Shown here piece after piece: positions 1-8,757 of a DNA stretch of 64,000 nucleotides (position 1 is the first letter of the stretch; the number at the start of each line of letters is the position of its first letter). This stretch comes from JBGANR01 sp044222225 (GTDB lineage Bacteria; Actinomycetota; Actinomycetes; Mycobacteriales; Mycobacteriaceae). The notes beneath the pieces are model-generated. The model was not told where the DNA came from and did not search any database. It was given only the letters and a program-made list of their open reading frames with translations. The position numbers and the translations under genes are program-made. The DNA is taken from positions 1-64,000 of the forward strand of contig JBGANR010000024.1 in the NCBI GenBank assembly GCA_044222225.1, in the 5' to 3' direction.

Positions 1-318
1 GTCGTGGCGAACCTGCTGGTGGCCCCGGTGGTCGCGCCGATCACGCTCATCGGCATGGCGGCGACGCTGCTGGCCCCGTTCATGCCCACGGTTTCGGTCG
101 CGCTGTTGCGCGCGGCCTGGCCGGAGCTGTGGTGGCTGCGTGCCGTCGCCGGGGCCGCCGCGCGCGTGCCGTTCGGTTCGATTCCGCTGCCGGACGGTGC
201 CCTGGGATTCGTCCTGGTCTCGGGCGTCACCGTTGCCGTGTGCATCGCGTGGCGGTGGTGGCGCCGTAGACCAGGGCAGGCGGCGGCACCGGATGATCGG
301 AGGTCTCTGGCACCATGA
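1..318 (+). CDS. comEC: ComEC/Rec2 competence protein, C-terminal end (partial)
   Basis: The reading frame is open from base 1, so this is the 3' end of a gene that starts before the window. The roughly 105 visible residues are hydrophobic, with two or three membrane segments, and end in an Arg-rich cytoplasmic tail. They resemble the C-terminal part of the ComEC competence domain, the inner-membrane channel for single-stranded DNA uptake. The stop overlaps the holA start in an ATGA, and comEC followed by holA is the usual order in mycolic-acid actinobacteria. The identification leans on this context because the metallo-hydrolase and core channel domains lie outside the window. Confidence 0.75.
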   Translation, partial: VVANLLVAPVVAPITLIGMAATLLAPFMPTVSVALLRAAWPELWWLRAVAGAAARVPFGSIPLPDGALGFVLVSGVTVAVCIAWRWWRRRPGQAAAPDDRRSLAP

Positions 319-1289
319 CGGGCGTGAGTTCCCGACTGCACCTGGCCGTCGGCGACGACGAGTTCCTGATCGACCGAGCCGTCGCCGCCGCGGTGTCCGC
401 GGCCCGGGCGTCGACGCCGGACGCCGCGGGCGCACCGCTCGTGCGGATGCGGGCGGGGGAGGTGACGGCCGCCGAGCTGGCCGAGCATCTGAGCCCGTCG
501 TTGTTCTCGGAGGACCGGATCGTCGTGCTCGATGCGGCGGGGGAGGCGGGCCGGGAGCCGGCGGCGCTCATCGTCGACGTCGCGAAGGATCTGCCGGACG
601 GCGTCCATCTCATCGTCGCGCACTCCGGCGGCGGCCGGGCGAAGTCGATGGTGGCGGCGCTGACCAAGGCGGGCGCCGAGGTCGTCGACTGCGCGCGGAT
701 CACGCGTCCGTCGGAGCGGGTGGCGTTCGTGCGCAACGAGTTCCGCAGCCACAAGGTGCGCGCCGCCGACGAGGTGTGCGAGCAGCTCATCGACGCCGTC
801 GGCAGCGACCTGCGTGATCTCGCCGCCGCCGCCGGCCAGCTGGCCGCCGACACGGGCGGACGCGTCGATTCCCGGGCGGTGGCGACGTATTACTCGGGAC
901 GCGCCGAAGTATCGGGTTTCGAGGTCGCGGACAGGGCCGTCACCGGGCAGGCGGCGGCGGCCGTCGAGGCGCTGCGGTGGGCGGTCGGCAGCGGCACGGC
1001 GCACGTCCTGGTCGCCGACGCGCTCGCCGAGGCGGTGCACACGATCGCCCGGGTGCGGGCCGTCGGGTCGATGAACCAGTACGCCGCCGCGAGCGAGCTC
1101 GGTATCCCGCCGTTCCGCGTCGACAAGGCCCGCCGGCAGGCTCGGGGCTGGACCGCGGTCTCGGTGGCGCGCGCGCTGCAGATCGTCGCGGCCCTCAACG
1201 GGGCGGTCAAGGGCCAGGCGGCCGACGCCGACTACGCCCTGGAGAAGGCCGTGCTGGACGTCGCCGGGCTCGCCTCGGCGCGGCGTTGA
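315..1289 (+). CDS. holA: DNA polymerase III subunit delta
   Basis: The 324-residue protein has the length and pattern of HolA, the delta subunit of the clamp loader that opens the beta sliding clamp. The N-terminal AAA-like part starts with VGDDEFLIDRA and contains the actinobacterial segment VHLIVAHSGGGRAKSM. The C-terminal collar-type helical region includes the stretch GIPPFRVDKARRQARGW, typical of actinobacterial HolA. The ATG overlaps the comEC stop by four bases, so translation is probably coupled. rpsT converges downstream on the other strand, as in mycobacteria. Confidence 0.93.
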   Translation: MTGVSSRLHLAVGDDEFLIDRAVAAAVSAARASTPDAAGAPLVRMRAGEVTAAELAEHLSPSLFSEDRIVVLDAAGEAGREPAALIVDVAKDLPDGVHLIVAHSGGGRAKSMVAALTKAGAEVVDCARITRPSERVAFVRNEFRSHKVRAADEVCEQLIDAVGSDLRDLAAAAGQLAADTGGRVDSRAVATYYSGRAEVSGFEVADRAVTGQAAAAVEALRWAVGSGTAHVLVADALAEAVHTIARVRAVGSMNQYAAASELGIPPFRVDKARRQARGWTAVSVARALQIVAALNGAVKGQAADADYALEKAVLDVAGLASARR

Positions 1290-1335
1290 TCACACGGGAC
1301 GCGGATTCCGTCGGCTCGGTGCGCGACGCGCAAAA

Positions 1336-1367
1336 CACCCCGGCGACCGCGTGGTCTCGCCGGGGTG
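1336..1367 (-). terminator. rpsT terminator hairpin (distal)
   Basis: A perfect 11-bp inverted repeat (CACCCCGGCGA / TCGCCGGGGTG, loop 10 nt) is followed on the minus strand by TTTTG. This is the form of an intrinsic terminator for rpsT. It also lies just after the holA stop and could insulate the convergent genes. Confidence 0.65.
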
Positions 1368-1443
1368 GATGCGGTTGCGGCTGATGACGTGCCGTCGATC
1401 GGATGTGACCGATCGACGTGCGTCGTCGACAGACCGCCGGAGA

Positions 1444-1464
1444 GGCGCCGCGAACCGCGGCGCC
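1444..1464 (-). terminator. GC hairpin directly behind rpsT
   Basis: A perfect 9-bp stem (GGCGCCGCG / CGCGGCGCC) with a 3-nt loop begins about 7 bases after the rpsT stop on the minus strand. There is no T-run directly behind it, so it may be an mRNA-stabilising 3' hairpin rather than the terminator itself. Confidence 0.4.
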
Positions 1465-1471
1465 GCCTCGA

Positions 1472-1732
1472 TCAGAGCTGGTTCAGCGAAAGCGCGAGGG
1501 CCGACTTCTTGTTGGCGGCCTGGTTGGCGTGGATGACGCCCTTGCTGGCGGCCTTGTCGAGCTTGCGGCTCGTGGCCTTCAGCAGGTCGGCGGCCTTGTC
1601 CTTCTCGCCGGCCTGGACGGCCTCACGGAACGAGCGGATCGCCGTGCGGAGCGACGACTTCACCGACTGGTTGCGCAGGCGCGCCTTCTCGTTGGTGAGG
1701 ATGCGCTTCTTCTGCGACTTGATGTTTGCCAC
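1472..1732 (-). CDS. rpsT: 30S ribosomal protein S20
   Basis: The 86-residue basic protein begins MANIKSQKKRILTNEKARLR, the classic S20 start, and ends in ANKKSALALSLNQL. S20 binds 16S rRNA and helps early 30S assembly. Length and Lys/Arg/Ala composition are exactly those of the family. It is monocistronic, faces holA tail to tail, and has two hairpins behind its stop. Confidence 0.98.
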   Translation of the reverse strand: MANIKSQKKRILTNEKARLRNQSVKSSLRTAIRSFREAVQAGEKDKAADLLKATSRKLDKAASKGVIHANQAANKKSALALSLNQL

Positions 1733-1930
1733 GCGAAAATTACCTCTAACTGTCTCGTCTTCCGGCGACGGGGAACCGCCGCGATAGCCAGCGGCCGACT
1801 CTACCAGCGGCCGCTATCGCCCCCAAATCGTCGGCGTCGCCCCGACCGGGCCGATTCCGCTGGCTCCATCTTCTTGTTAGGCTTGGCTCACTTTGTGCCG
1901 GCGGGGTCTGGGTTGATGAAAGGGTCGGAC

Positions 1931-2419
1931 ATGCAGGTTCGCAGAATCGGAGCGGGGATCGCCATCGCGGCGGTCGCGGTGTTCGGCGTCGCCGCGTGCG
2001 GCGAGGAGTCGAAGGACGGTGCCGCGTCGTCGTCGGCGTCCGCCTCGACCTCGGCCGGACACGGCGAGCACGCGGGCGCCGAGCTCACCAAGGAGGCGGC
2101 GCAGGACGTGCTGCGCAAGGCCGTCGACCCGGCGACGCCGGCCGATCAGGTCGCGGGCCTCGTCGCGGGGCCGCCGGAGGTGGCGACCGCGCTGGTGGGC
2201 TGGGCCAAGGGGGCCAGCCGCGGCGGCTACACCCCGGACGTCTTCACCGTCACCGAGGTGACGCCGACCGGAGACGGGAAGGCCAAGGCGACGGTGTCGA
2301 TCAAGTCGCCGCACACGCCGGCGCCCATCACGCTCCCGCTCGACTACGAGCACGCCGACGGCGTCTGGAAGTTGACGTCCGCCGCCGCGACGTCGCTCGC
2401 GGCGCAGGGGCGTCGGTGA
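1931..2419 (+). CDS. MTB12-like lipoprotein
   Basis: A 162-residue exported lipoprotein. The N-terminus is a signal peptide with a VAAC lipobox, followed by a Ser/Ala/Thr linker and a globular domain with the pattern of the mycobacterial low-molecular-weight antigen MTB12 family. I chose the ATG at 1931 because AAAGGG lies 6 nt upstream; an in-frame ATG at 1916 would add five residues but has no such site. The stop overlaps the GTG of haem oxygenase (GTGA), so it is the first gene of the haem operon. Its role is unknown; haem or cell-envelope binding is only a guess from context. Confidence 0.75.
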   Translation: MQVRRIGAGIAIAAVAVFGVAACGEESKDGAASSSASASTSAGHGEHAGAELTKEAAQDVLRKAVDPATPADQVAGLVAGPPEVATALVGWAKGASRGGYTPDVFTVTEVTPTGDGKAKATVSIKSPHTPAPITLPLDYEHADGVWKLTSAAATSLAAQGRR

Positions 2420-3132
2420 CGGACGAGTCGGCGGACGTCACGGGGATCCGCGACGCGCGGCCTCGCCGGACACGGGGCGGCGACGCCGACGCCCGCGGTG
2501 CCGTGACCGCGTTCAGCGAACGGCTTCGCACCGCGACCGACGCCGCTCACCGGGACGCCGAGCAGTCGGCGTTCACCGCGGCACTGCTCGGCGGCGGGCT
2601 GTCCGGGGACGCCGTCACGGCGCTGCTCGGCCAGTCGTACTTCGTCTACGAGGCGCTCGAGCGCGTCGGGGCGGAGCACACCGATCCGGTCGTCGCGTCC
2701 TTCCAGTCCGCGGAACTGCCGCGGCTCGACCGGCTGGCCGCCGACCTGGAGGCCGCGCGGGGTCCGCGATGGCGTGCCGGGCTCGTGCCGCTGCCGGCCA
2801 CGAACGAGTACGTCGCGCGGATCGAGGCGTCCGCGACCGACGGCGCGCGCTACCTCGCGCATCACTACCTGCGGTATCTGGGCGATCTGTCGGGCGGGCA
2901 GATCATCGCGACGCTCGTCCGCCGGCACTACGGAATCCCGGCCGAGCGACTGAGCTTCTATTCGTTCGACGAGATCGCGAAGCCGAAGCTGTTCAAGGAC
3001 GCCTATCGGGCGCGTCTGGACTCGCTGGGGTGGGACGGGGCCACCGAGGACCGGTTCATCGACGAGGCCGCGCTCGGCTATCGGCTCAACCGGCGGCTGT
3101 TCGACGAGCTCGGCACCGCGGCCGCGGCGTGA
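2416..3132 (+). CDS. hmuO: Haem oxygenase (biliverdin-producing)
   Basis: A 238-residue protein of the HmuO/HO-1 fold, which opens haem to biliverdin, CO and free iron. The proximal haem-ligand region THRDAEQSAF-like (AAHRDAEQS) follows a variable N-terminus of about 35 residues. The family signature YLGDLSGGQII is present with its distal-helix glycines. The GTG start overlaps the upstream stop, and the stop overlaps the next GTG. Together with the downstream haem importer it completes a pathway that imports haem and releases its iron. A DtxR/IdeR-type iron box would be expected upstream, but I did not find a convincing one. Confidence 0.93.
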   Translation: MTDESADVTGIRDARPRRTRGGDADARGAVTAFSERLRTATDAAHRDAEQSAFTAALLGGGLSGDAVTALLGQSYFVYEALERVGAEHTDPVVASFQSAELPRLDRLAADLEAARGPRWRAGLVPLPATNEYVARIEASATDGARYLAHHYLRYLGDLSGGQIIATLVRRHYGIPAERLSFYSFDEIAKPKLFKDAYRARLDSLGWDGATEDRFIDEAALGYRLNRRLFDELGTAAAA

Positions 3133-4199
3133 CGCCCTCCGGGCGGCGCGGCAGCCGGACGACGTGTTCCGGCGGCCAGGCGCGCCGACGCGGGCGGTGG
3201 ATCGGCGCGTTGGTGTGTGCCGTATCGGCTCTCGGCGCATGCAGCACCGAACCGCTCGACGTGGGCGGTTCCACGTCGCAGGCGGTGCGGACCGGGCCGG
3301 TCACGGCGCGACTCGCGCAGGCCGATCCGCAACCGATCGCGCCGGGCGCGGCTCCCGTGCTGCCGGCGACCGTCCGCAACTCCGACGGCACGTCGACGAC
3401 CGTCGCCGACGTCGACAGGATCGTCGCGCTCGACCGCTACGGCAGCTATGGCACGACGGTCTTCGCGCTCGGCCTGGGCGGCCGGCTCGTCGGCCGGGAC
3501 GTGGCGACGGCCTTCCCGGCGGCCCGCGCGGTGACCAATCTCACGGTCGGCGGCGCCGGCGTCAACACCGAGGCGCTGCTGACGCTGCGTCCGACCGTCG
3601 TGCTTCTCGACGCGAGCCTGCCGAAGGCCGACGCGCTGCGTGAACGGCTGACGGGTGCCCGGATCCCGGTCGTCTGGCTGGCGTCGACGCGCACCGTCGA
3701 GACGACGCGGGCGCTCATCGAGAACGTCGCGACGGCACTGGGCGTGCCGGATCTCGGACGGCGGCTGGCGGACCGCACCCAAGCGCAGATCGATGAGGCG
3801 AAGGGGCGCGCGCCGACGGGGCGTCGGCTGCGGGTGGCTTTCGTCTACGCCCGCGGCACCGGCCTCATGATGGTCGGCGGCCCGGGATCCGGCGCCGATT
3901 CGCTCATCGGGCTCGTCGGCGGCGAGGACGCAGGCGTCGCCGCGGGACTGCCGGAGGGCTTCACGCCGGTGACGGCCGAAGGCATGATCGCCGCCCGTCC
4001 GGATGTGCTGCTGATGATGACCGCCGGGCTGTCGTCGATCGGCGGCCCGGAGGGCCTCGGCGCCGTCCCCGGGCTGGCCCAGACGCCGGCCGGACGGGAC
4101 CGCCGCGTCGTCGACATGGCCGACGCCGAACTGCTCGCCTTCGGTCCGCGGACCGGAGAGGTGGCGCTGGCGCTGGCGACGGCGCTGTACGGATCATGA
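3129..4199 (+). CDS. hmuT: Haem ABC transporter substrate-binding lipoprotein
   Basis: A 356-residue periplasmic-type binding protein of the TroA/FecB helical-backbone class. The N-terminus has an Arg-rich stretch, a hydrophobic core and the lipobox LGAC. Two lobes follow, with the usual DRIVALDRYG and LRPTVVLLDAS segments. It presumably captures haem and delivers it to HmuU. The GTG at 3129 overlaps the haem oxygenase stop, and the stop overlaps the hmuU ATG. The assignment to haem rather than a siderophore rests on the adjacent haem oxygenase. Confidence 0.85.
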   Translation: MTPSGRRGSRTTCSGGQARRRGRWIGALVCAVSALGACSTEPLDVGGSTSQAVRTGPVTARLAQADPQPIAPGAAPVLPATVRNSDGTSTTVADVDRIVALDRYGSYGTTVFALGLGGRLVGRDVATAFPAARAVTNLTVGGAGVNTEALLTLRPTVVLLDASLPKADALRERLTGARIPVVWLASTRTVETTRALIENVATALGVPDLGRRLADRTQAQIDEAKGRAPTGRRLRVAFVYARGTGLMMVGGPGSGADSLIGLVGGEDAGVAAGLPEGFTPVTAEGMIAARPDVLLMMTAGLSSIGGPEGLGAVPGLAQTPAGRDRRVVDMADAELLAFGPRTGEVALALATALYGS

Positions 4200-5239
4200 G
4201 GTCGCACGGCGCCCCGCGCGTCGTCGCCGTCTTCGGTGCGCTGGTCGTCGCGCTGCTGGCGGCGGTCGTCGCGTCGGCCGGGCTCGGCCAGCACTCGATC
4301 GGGCTGGCCGAGACGGCGGGTTCGCTGCTGCACCATCTCGGCCTGCCGTGGGGGCCGCTGCCGGATCAGGCCGGGGAGAACGTGCTCTGGCAGGTCCGGC
4401 TGCCCCGGGTGTTGCTCGGGCTGGTCGTCGGGGCGGCGCTGGCGGTCGCGGGCGGGCTGCTGCAGGGCGTGTTCGCCAACCCGCTCGCCGAGCCGGGCGT
4501 CATCGGCGTCTCCAGCGGCGCGGCGGTGGGGGCCGCCGCGGTGATCCTCATCGGCGGCGTCGGCGTGGCCGGCTACGCGATCGCCGGCGGCGCGTTCGCC
4601 GCCGGACTCGTCGCGGCCGCCGCGGTGTATCTGCTCGCTCGCTCCGGCGGACGCGCCGAGGTGCTGACGCTCGTGCTCACGGGCATCGCCGTCAACGCGT
4701 TCGCGGGCGGACTCATCGCCTACTTCGTCTTCCGGGCGGCGCCGGCGGCCCGTGATCAGATCGTGTTCTGGCAGTTGGGGAGTTTCAACGACGCCACCTG
4801 GGGCAAGGTCTGGCTGGCCGGGGCGCTGACCGTCGTCGGCATCGCGGGCGCGTTCGCGCTGGCCAGGCGCGTCGACGTGCTGTCGCTGGGGGAGTACTCG
4901 GCCCGGCACGTCGGCGTCGACGTGGAGCGCGTGCGGCGGCTGGCGGTGCTCGTCGTCGCCCTGCTGACGGCCGCGGCGGTCGCCTTCTGCGGCATCATCC
5001 TGTTCGTCGGTCTTGTCATCCCACACATCGTCCGGCTCGTGCTGGGGCCGAGGCACCGCGTGCTGCTGCCGGCCAGCGCCCTGGCCGGCGCGACGCTGCT
5101 CGTGCTCGCCGACCTCGCCGCGCGCACCCTCGTCCCATACGCCGATCTGCCGATCGGCATGCTGACGTCGCTGCTCGGTGGACCGGTGTTCCTCGTCCTG
5201 CTGCGCCGCGAGCGGGCGCGGAACGGGGGCTGGGCGTGA
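4196..5239 (+). CDS. hmuU: Haem ABC transporter permease (FecCD family)
   Basis: A 347-residue polytopic protein with about nine to ten membrane helices, of FecCD/BtuC type. Family marks include LPRVLLGLVVGAALAVAGGL near the N-terminus, NPLAEPGVIGVSSGA, and the cytoplasmic loop with GLVIPHIVRLVLGPRHR that contacts the ATPase. It is sandwiched between hmuT (ATGA overlap) and hmuV (GTGA overlap), so the three are made together. It moves haem across the inner membrane. Confidence 0.92.
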   Translation: MRSHGAPRVVAVFGALVVALLAAVVASAGLGQHSIGLAETAGSLLHHLGLPWGPLPDQAGENVLWQVRLPRVLLGLVVGAALAVAGGLLQGVFANPLAEPGVIGVSSGAAVGAAAVILIGGVGVAGYAIAGGAFAAGLVAAAAVYLLARSGGRAEVLTLVLTGIAVNAFAGGLIAYFVFRAAPAARDQIVFWQLGSFNDATWGKVWLAGALTVVGIAGAFALARRVDVLSLGEYSARHVGVDVERVRRLAVLVVALLTAAAVAFCGIILFVGLVIPHIVRLVLGPRHRVLLPASALAGATLLVLADLAARTLVPYADLPIGMLTSLLGGPVFLVLLRRERARNGGWA

Positions 5240-6018
5240 CGGCACCGTTGTTGGCCGCCGAGGGCGTCGCCGTCGAGCGCGGCCGGCGCCGCATCGTCGA
5301 CGGCGTCGACCTCGTCGTCTCCGCGGGTGAGACGGTGGCGCTCGTCGGACCCAACGGCTCGGGCAAGTCGACGCTGCTGACGGCGCTCGCGGGTTCGCTC
5401 CCGTTGGCCGCCGGCCGGGCGACACTGCTCGGCGACGACCTGCACGCGCTCTCGGATCTGCACCGCGCGCGTCGCCGCGCGGTGCTGCCGCAGGAGCACG
5501 TCGTCGGGTTCGGGTTCACCTGTCGCGAGGTCGTACGGATGGGCCGCTTCCCGTGGGGCCGGACGCCGCACGTCGCGGACGACGACGCCGCCGTGACCGA
5601 GGCGATGGATCGCTGCGGCGTCGTCGACTTCGCCGACCGGGGCTTTCGCGAACTCTCGGGCGGGGAGCGTGCCAGGGTCGCTCTGGCACGCGTCCTCGCC
5701 CAGCGGGTGCCGCTCCTGCTGCTCGACGAGCCGACCGCCGCCCTCGACATGCGGTTCGCCGAGCTGGTGATGCGCGTCGTCCGCGAGCGTGCCGCGGCGG
5801 GCGACGGCGCGCTCGTCGTGCTGCACGATCTCAATCTCGCCGCCGCCTACGCCGACCGGATCGTCGTGCTGTCCGGCGGCGGGGTCGTGGCGGACGCGCC
5901 GCCCGCCGAGGCTCTCGACCCCGCGCTGTTGACGCGGGTCTACGGCCTGCCGCTGCGCCGCGACGACCTCGCCAGCCTGACGATCCGGCCGGACCGCTCC
6001 GACCTCGACCGGCGCTAG
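5236..6018 (+). CDS. hmuV: Haem ABC transporter ATP-binding protein
   Basis: A 260-residue ATPase. Walker A is GPNGSGKST, the signature is LSGGERARVALAR, and Walker B is LLLLDEPTAALD, followed by a switch His in VLHDLNLAAAYADR. The size and QEHVVGFGFTCREVV segment suit HmuV. It starts with GTG overlapping the hmuU stop. Its 3' end overlaps the stop of the convergent permease gene by four bases, so the two operons share no spacer. Confidence 0.92.
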   Translation: MTAPLLAAEGVAVERGRRRIVDGVDLVVSAGETVALVGPNGSGKSTLLTALAGSLPLAAGRATLLGDDLHALSDLHRARRRAVLPQEHVVGFGFTCREVVRMGRFPWGRTPHVADDDAAVTEAMDRCGVVDFADRGFRELSGGERARVALARVLAQRVPLLLLDEPTAALDMRFAELVMRVVRERAAAGDGALVVLHDLNLAAAYADRIVVLSGGGVVADAPPAEALDPALLTRVYGLPLRRDDLASLTIRPDRSDLDRR

Positions 6019-6776
6019 GCGTTCTCCTTGCGGAACACCGCCGTGCCCCACCACATCGACAGCGCGAAGAGCACCGCCGCCCAGCCGATGCCCCAGGCGT
6101 TGGTCGACGTGCCGAGCTCGCCGACGAACGAGCCGCGGACGGCGTCGACGATCCACCGGAACGGCATGAAGTCGCTGATCGTGCGCAGCCAGGCCGGGCC
6201 CAGCGTCATCGGCAGCAGGATGCCGGAGAGCAGCAGCACCGGCATCATCACCATGTTGATGACCGGGGCCATGACGTCCTCGCTCTTCGTCGTCAGCGCC
6301 AGGGCGTTGGACGCCGCGGCGCACGCTCCGCCGATGAAGAGCGTGAGGATGATGCCGACCACCATCCCGGCGACAGAGCCCCGCATCCCCATCGCGGCGC
6401 CGAGCAGCACGAGGATCAGCGCCTGCACGAAGAGCTGCAGGACGTCGCGTAGAAGTCGCCCGAAGAGCAGCGCGGTGCGGCTCGCGGGCGTCACGCGTTC
6501 GGCCTCGATGACGCCCTCGCGCCACTCGCCGATGAGCGAGAATCCGGCGAAGAACGAGCCGAAGATGCCGAGCTGCACGAGCAGCCCCGGGACGAGGAAG
6601 GTGTACGCGTTGTCGGCGCCGCCGGGGAAGGAGGCGACGAGCGGCTTGAGCAGCGGTCCGAACAACACCAGGTAGAGCACCGGCTGCATGATCCCGATGA
6701 GCACCCACGCGGGGTTGCGCAGGTTCATCCGCAACTGGCGTCGCAGAACGATGTAGCTGTCGCGCCAGAATCTCAT
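6015..6776 (-). CDS. DrrB-type ABC-2 exporter permease
   Basis: A 253-residue ABC-2 type permease with six predicted membrane helices. It resembles daunorubicin-resistance DrrB: the N-terminus contains LRNPAWVLIGIMQPVLYLVLFGPLL, and the third quarter contains the LLSGILLPMTLGPAWLRTIS segment. It forms the channel with the ATPase encoded just upstream (ATGA overlap). The substrate cannot be told; drugs, lipids and phenolic glycolipids are exported by relatives. Confidence 0.9.
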   Translation of the reverse strand: MRFWRDSYIVLRRQLRMNLRNPAWVLIGIMQPVLYLVLFGPLLKPLVASFPGGADNAYTFLVPGLLVQLGIFGSFFAGFSLIGEWREGVIEAERVTPASRTALLFGRLLRDVLQLFVQALILVLLGAAMGMRGSVAGMVVGIILTLFIGGACAAASNALALTTKSEDVMAPVINMVMMPVLLLSGILLPMTLGPAWLRTISDFMPFRWIVDAVRGSFVGELGTSTNAWGIGWAAVLFALSMWWGTAVFRKENA

Positions 6777-7813
6777 CGGACGTTCTCCTTCGTGCGGTCG
6801 TGAGCGGCTCCCGCGGAGTCGCCGGAATCGGGTGGGACGCCGGTGTCCGCCGATGTCTCGGCGTCACGCAGCGAGCGCCCGGTGAGGGCGAGGAACACGT
6901 CGTCGAGGGTCGGCCGGATCACCTCGATGGAGTCGAGGGCGACACCGTGCCTGGCGAGATCGCCGAGCAGGCCGGGGACGGCGCGGCCCGCGCGTTCGAC
7001 GCGTCCGCGGACGTGCCTGCCGTCGGTCTCGACGGCGCCGGAGAGGCCGCCGAGCTTCTCGGCGGCGATGGCGACGTGCTCGGCGTCGGCCACTTCGAGG
7101 TCGACGAGATCGCCGTTGACCTGCGCCTTCAGGTTGTCGGAGGTGTCCGACGCGACGATCCGGCCGTTGTCGATGACGACGATCCGATCCGACAGCGCGT
7201 CGGCCTCGTCGAGGTAGTGGGTGGTGAGGAAGACCGTCGCGCCGCGGTCGGTGCGGAGCCGAGAGATGTGCTCCCAGAGGTTGGCGCGGGCCTGCGGGTC
7301 GAGGCCGGTGGTCGGCTCGTCGAGGAAGATGAGTGTCGGGTCGTGGATGAGCCCCATGACGATGTCGAGCCGGCGTTTCTGGCCGCCGGACATCGTCTTC
7401 GGCGTCCGCTTCCACAGGCCGTCCAGGTCGAGCTGCTCGAACAGCTCGGCGCCGCGGCGACGGGCGTCGGCCTGCGACATCCCGTAGAGCATGCCGTGAT
7501 CGCTGACCTCGTCGCCGGCCTGCGCGCCCGAGTACGTCGACCCCGACTGGCTGACGTAGCCGATCGACCGGCGCACCATCACCGAGTCGGCGACGACGTC
7601 GTAGCCGTTGACGGTCGCCGTGCCGGACGTCGGCCGCAGCAACGTCGTCAGCATCCGCAGGGTCGTGGTCTTGCCCGCGCCGTTCGGTCCGAGGAAGCCG
7701 ACGACCTCGCCCTCCGCGATGTCCAGGTCGACGCCGCGGACCGCATGCACCTCCTTGAGCTTCTTCCCCTTGCCGGCGCGGAACGTCTGCGCCAGGCCGC
7801 GTGCGTGGATCAT
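6773..7813 (-). CDS. DrrA-type ABC exporter ATP-binding protein
   Basis: A 346-residue ATPase with Walker A GPNGAGKTTT, signature SGGQKRRLDI and Walker B LIFLDEPTTGLDP. The C-terminal extension of about 90 residues contains the IEVIRPTLDDVFLALTGRSL segment typical of DrrA. I chose the ATG at 7813 because GGAGGGG lies 7 nt upstream; a TTG two codons earlier is also open. It is the first gene of the drrAB pair and has a promoter with a -35 box inside a palindrome upstream. The neighbouring PadR gene is a likely regulator. Confidence 0.92.
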   Translation of the reverse strand: MIHARGLAQTFRAGKGKKLKEVHAVRGVDLDIAEGEVVGFLGPNGAGKTTTLRMLTTLLRPTSGTATVNGYDVVADSVMVRRSIGYVSQSGSTYSGAQAGDEVSDHGMLYGMSQADARRRGAELFEQLDLDGLWKRTPKTMSGGQKRRLDIVMGLIHDPTLIFLDEPTTGLDPQARANLWEHISRLRTDRGATVFLTTHYLDEADALSDRIVVIDNGRIVASDTSDNLKAQVNGDLVDLEVADAEHVAIAAEKLGGLSGAVETDGRHVRGRVERAGRAVPGLLGDLARHGVALDSIEVIRPTLDDVFLALTGRSLRDAETSADTGVPPDSGDSAGAAHDRTKENVR

Positions 7814-7862
7814 GGTCAATCCCCTCCGTCATGATCAGCGTGATGATCAAACTTGAACAGTC

Positions 7863-7900
7863 CGAGTATCGCCACGAGCGTGCCGGGTGTCAACGCTCGT
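7863..7900 (-). promoter_or_regulatory. drrAB promoter with embedded dyad
   Basis: On the minus strand TTGACA (complement of 7888-7893) and TACTCG (complement of 7863-7868) are 19 nt apart, a plausible though long spacing. An inverted repeat ACGAGCGT-N11-ACGCTCGT (7874-7900) covers the -35 box. This is where a repressor such as the adjacent PadR protein could act. A second dyad with two TGATCA hexamers lies at 7832-7848, between the promoter and the start codon. Confidence 0.4.
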
Positions 7901-8011
7901 GACGACGGTGCGGAACCGTCCCCTGCATGGATAGACCAGGGGTCCGACAGAAATTGAGCGGAGCCGCGGGCGCCCGCCCCGACGACCGTCGCCGGCGCTC
8001 GCCCCGGGGCG

Positions 8012-8644
8012 TCAGCGGCCGAGAAGCCGCAGGTAGCGCTCCCGGTCGGCGGTCATCTGATGGCTCGGGTCGTCGGCGGGCGGCGTCCAGCTCACCGGAT
8101 CGATCTCGAGCTCGCCCGAGGCGACGTCCGCGATGACGCGGTCGAGCCACGCCAGTTCCGTCTCGGCACCGGCGAGCCACAGCTCCATGCCGCGGATGGC
8201 GTGCGGCGGTACGTGGTCGTGCGGCGTCTCGGCGTCGCGCAGGGCCGCGATCTGCTCGGCGAGCGATGTGCGACGGCGGCGCAGCAGCGGCAGGATCCGC
8301 TCGGCGCCCAGGAGCGGCGCCATGCCGAACGCCGTCTGGAAGTCGTCACGCCCGAACACCGTCGTCCGCACGATCGACGCCTCCAGCTGCCGGAGGAGTT
8401 CGGCGTGGCCCGCGTCGGCGAGCTCGTAGACGGCCACCGCACGGCCGCCGTCGACGAGGTCGTGCCGCACGAGCAGGCCGCGGTCGGCGAGCGCCGACAG
8501 CCCGTGATAGATCGAGCCCGGTTTGATGTTGGCCCACTCGTCGACCCGCCAGCTCATCAGCTCGCGCCTGATCTGGTAGCCGTTCACCGGCCCGAACAGT
8601 GCGACGGCGCCCAGCAGCAGCATGCGGGTGGTCGTCGCGGCCAT
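8012..8644 (-). CDS. PadR-family transcriptional regulator
   Basis: A 210-residue protein with the N-terminal PadR winged helix (LLLGAVALFGPVNGYQIRREL, then IKPGSIYHGLSALADRGLL) and a C-terminal helical dimerisation domain. PadR proteins are usually repressors of efflux genes induced by the exported compound. It lies directly upstream of drrAB on the same strand, separated by about 200 bp, and is most likely its regulator. The start ATG is supported by the conserved beginning of the winged helix. Confidence 0.88.
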   Translation of the reverse strand: MAATTTRMLLLGAVALFGPVNGYQIRRELMSWRVDEWANIKPGSIYHGLSALADRGLLVRHDLVDGGRAVAVYELADAGHAELLRQLEASIVRTTVFGRDDFQTAFGMAPLLGAERILPLLRRRRTSLAEQIAALRDAETPHDHVPPHAIRGMELWLAGAETELAWLDRVIADVASGELEIDPVSWTPPADDPSHQMTADRERYLRLLGR

Positions 8645-8757
8645 GCCCGGAGCGTAGGACCCCGTTTTGTATCACGCCCCACCGGGTGTGACCTGCGACG
8701 GGTGTCGCCGGATCCGCTCGACAGGCGATTGTCGGACCCGTGGTGCAGACTCTCGCT

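Noticed and set aside
4756..6867. 703-codon minus-strand frame antisense to hmuU and hmuV
   Set aside because: Low-complexity Arg/Pro/Ala composition typical of GC-rich shadow frames; the plus-strand haem transporter genes have full motifs.
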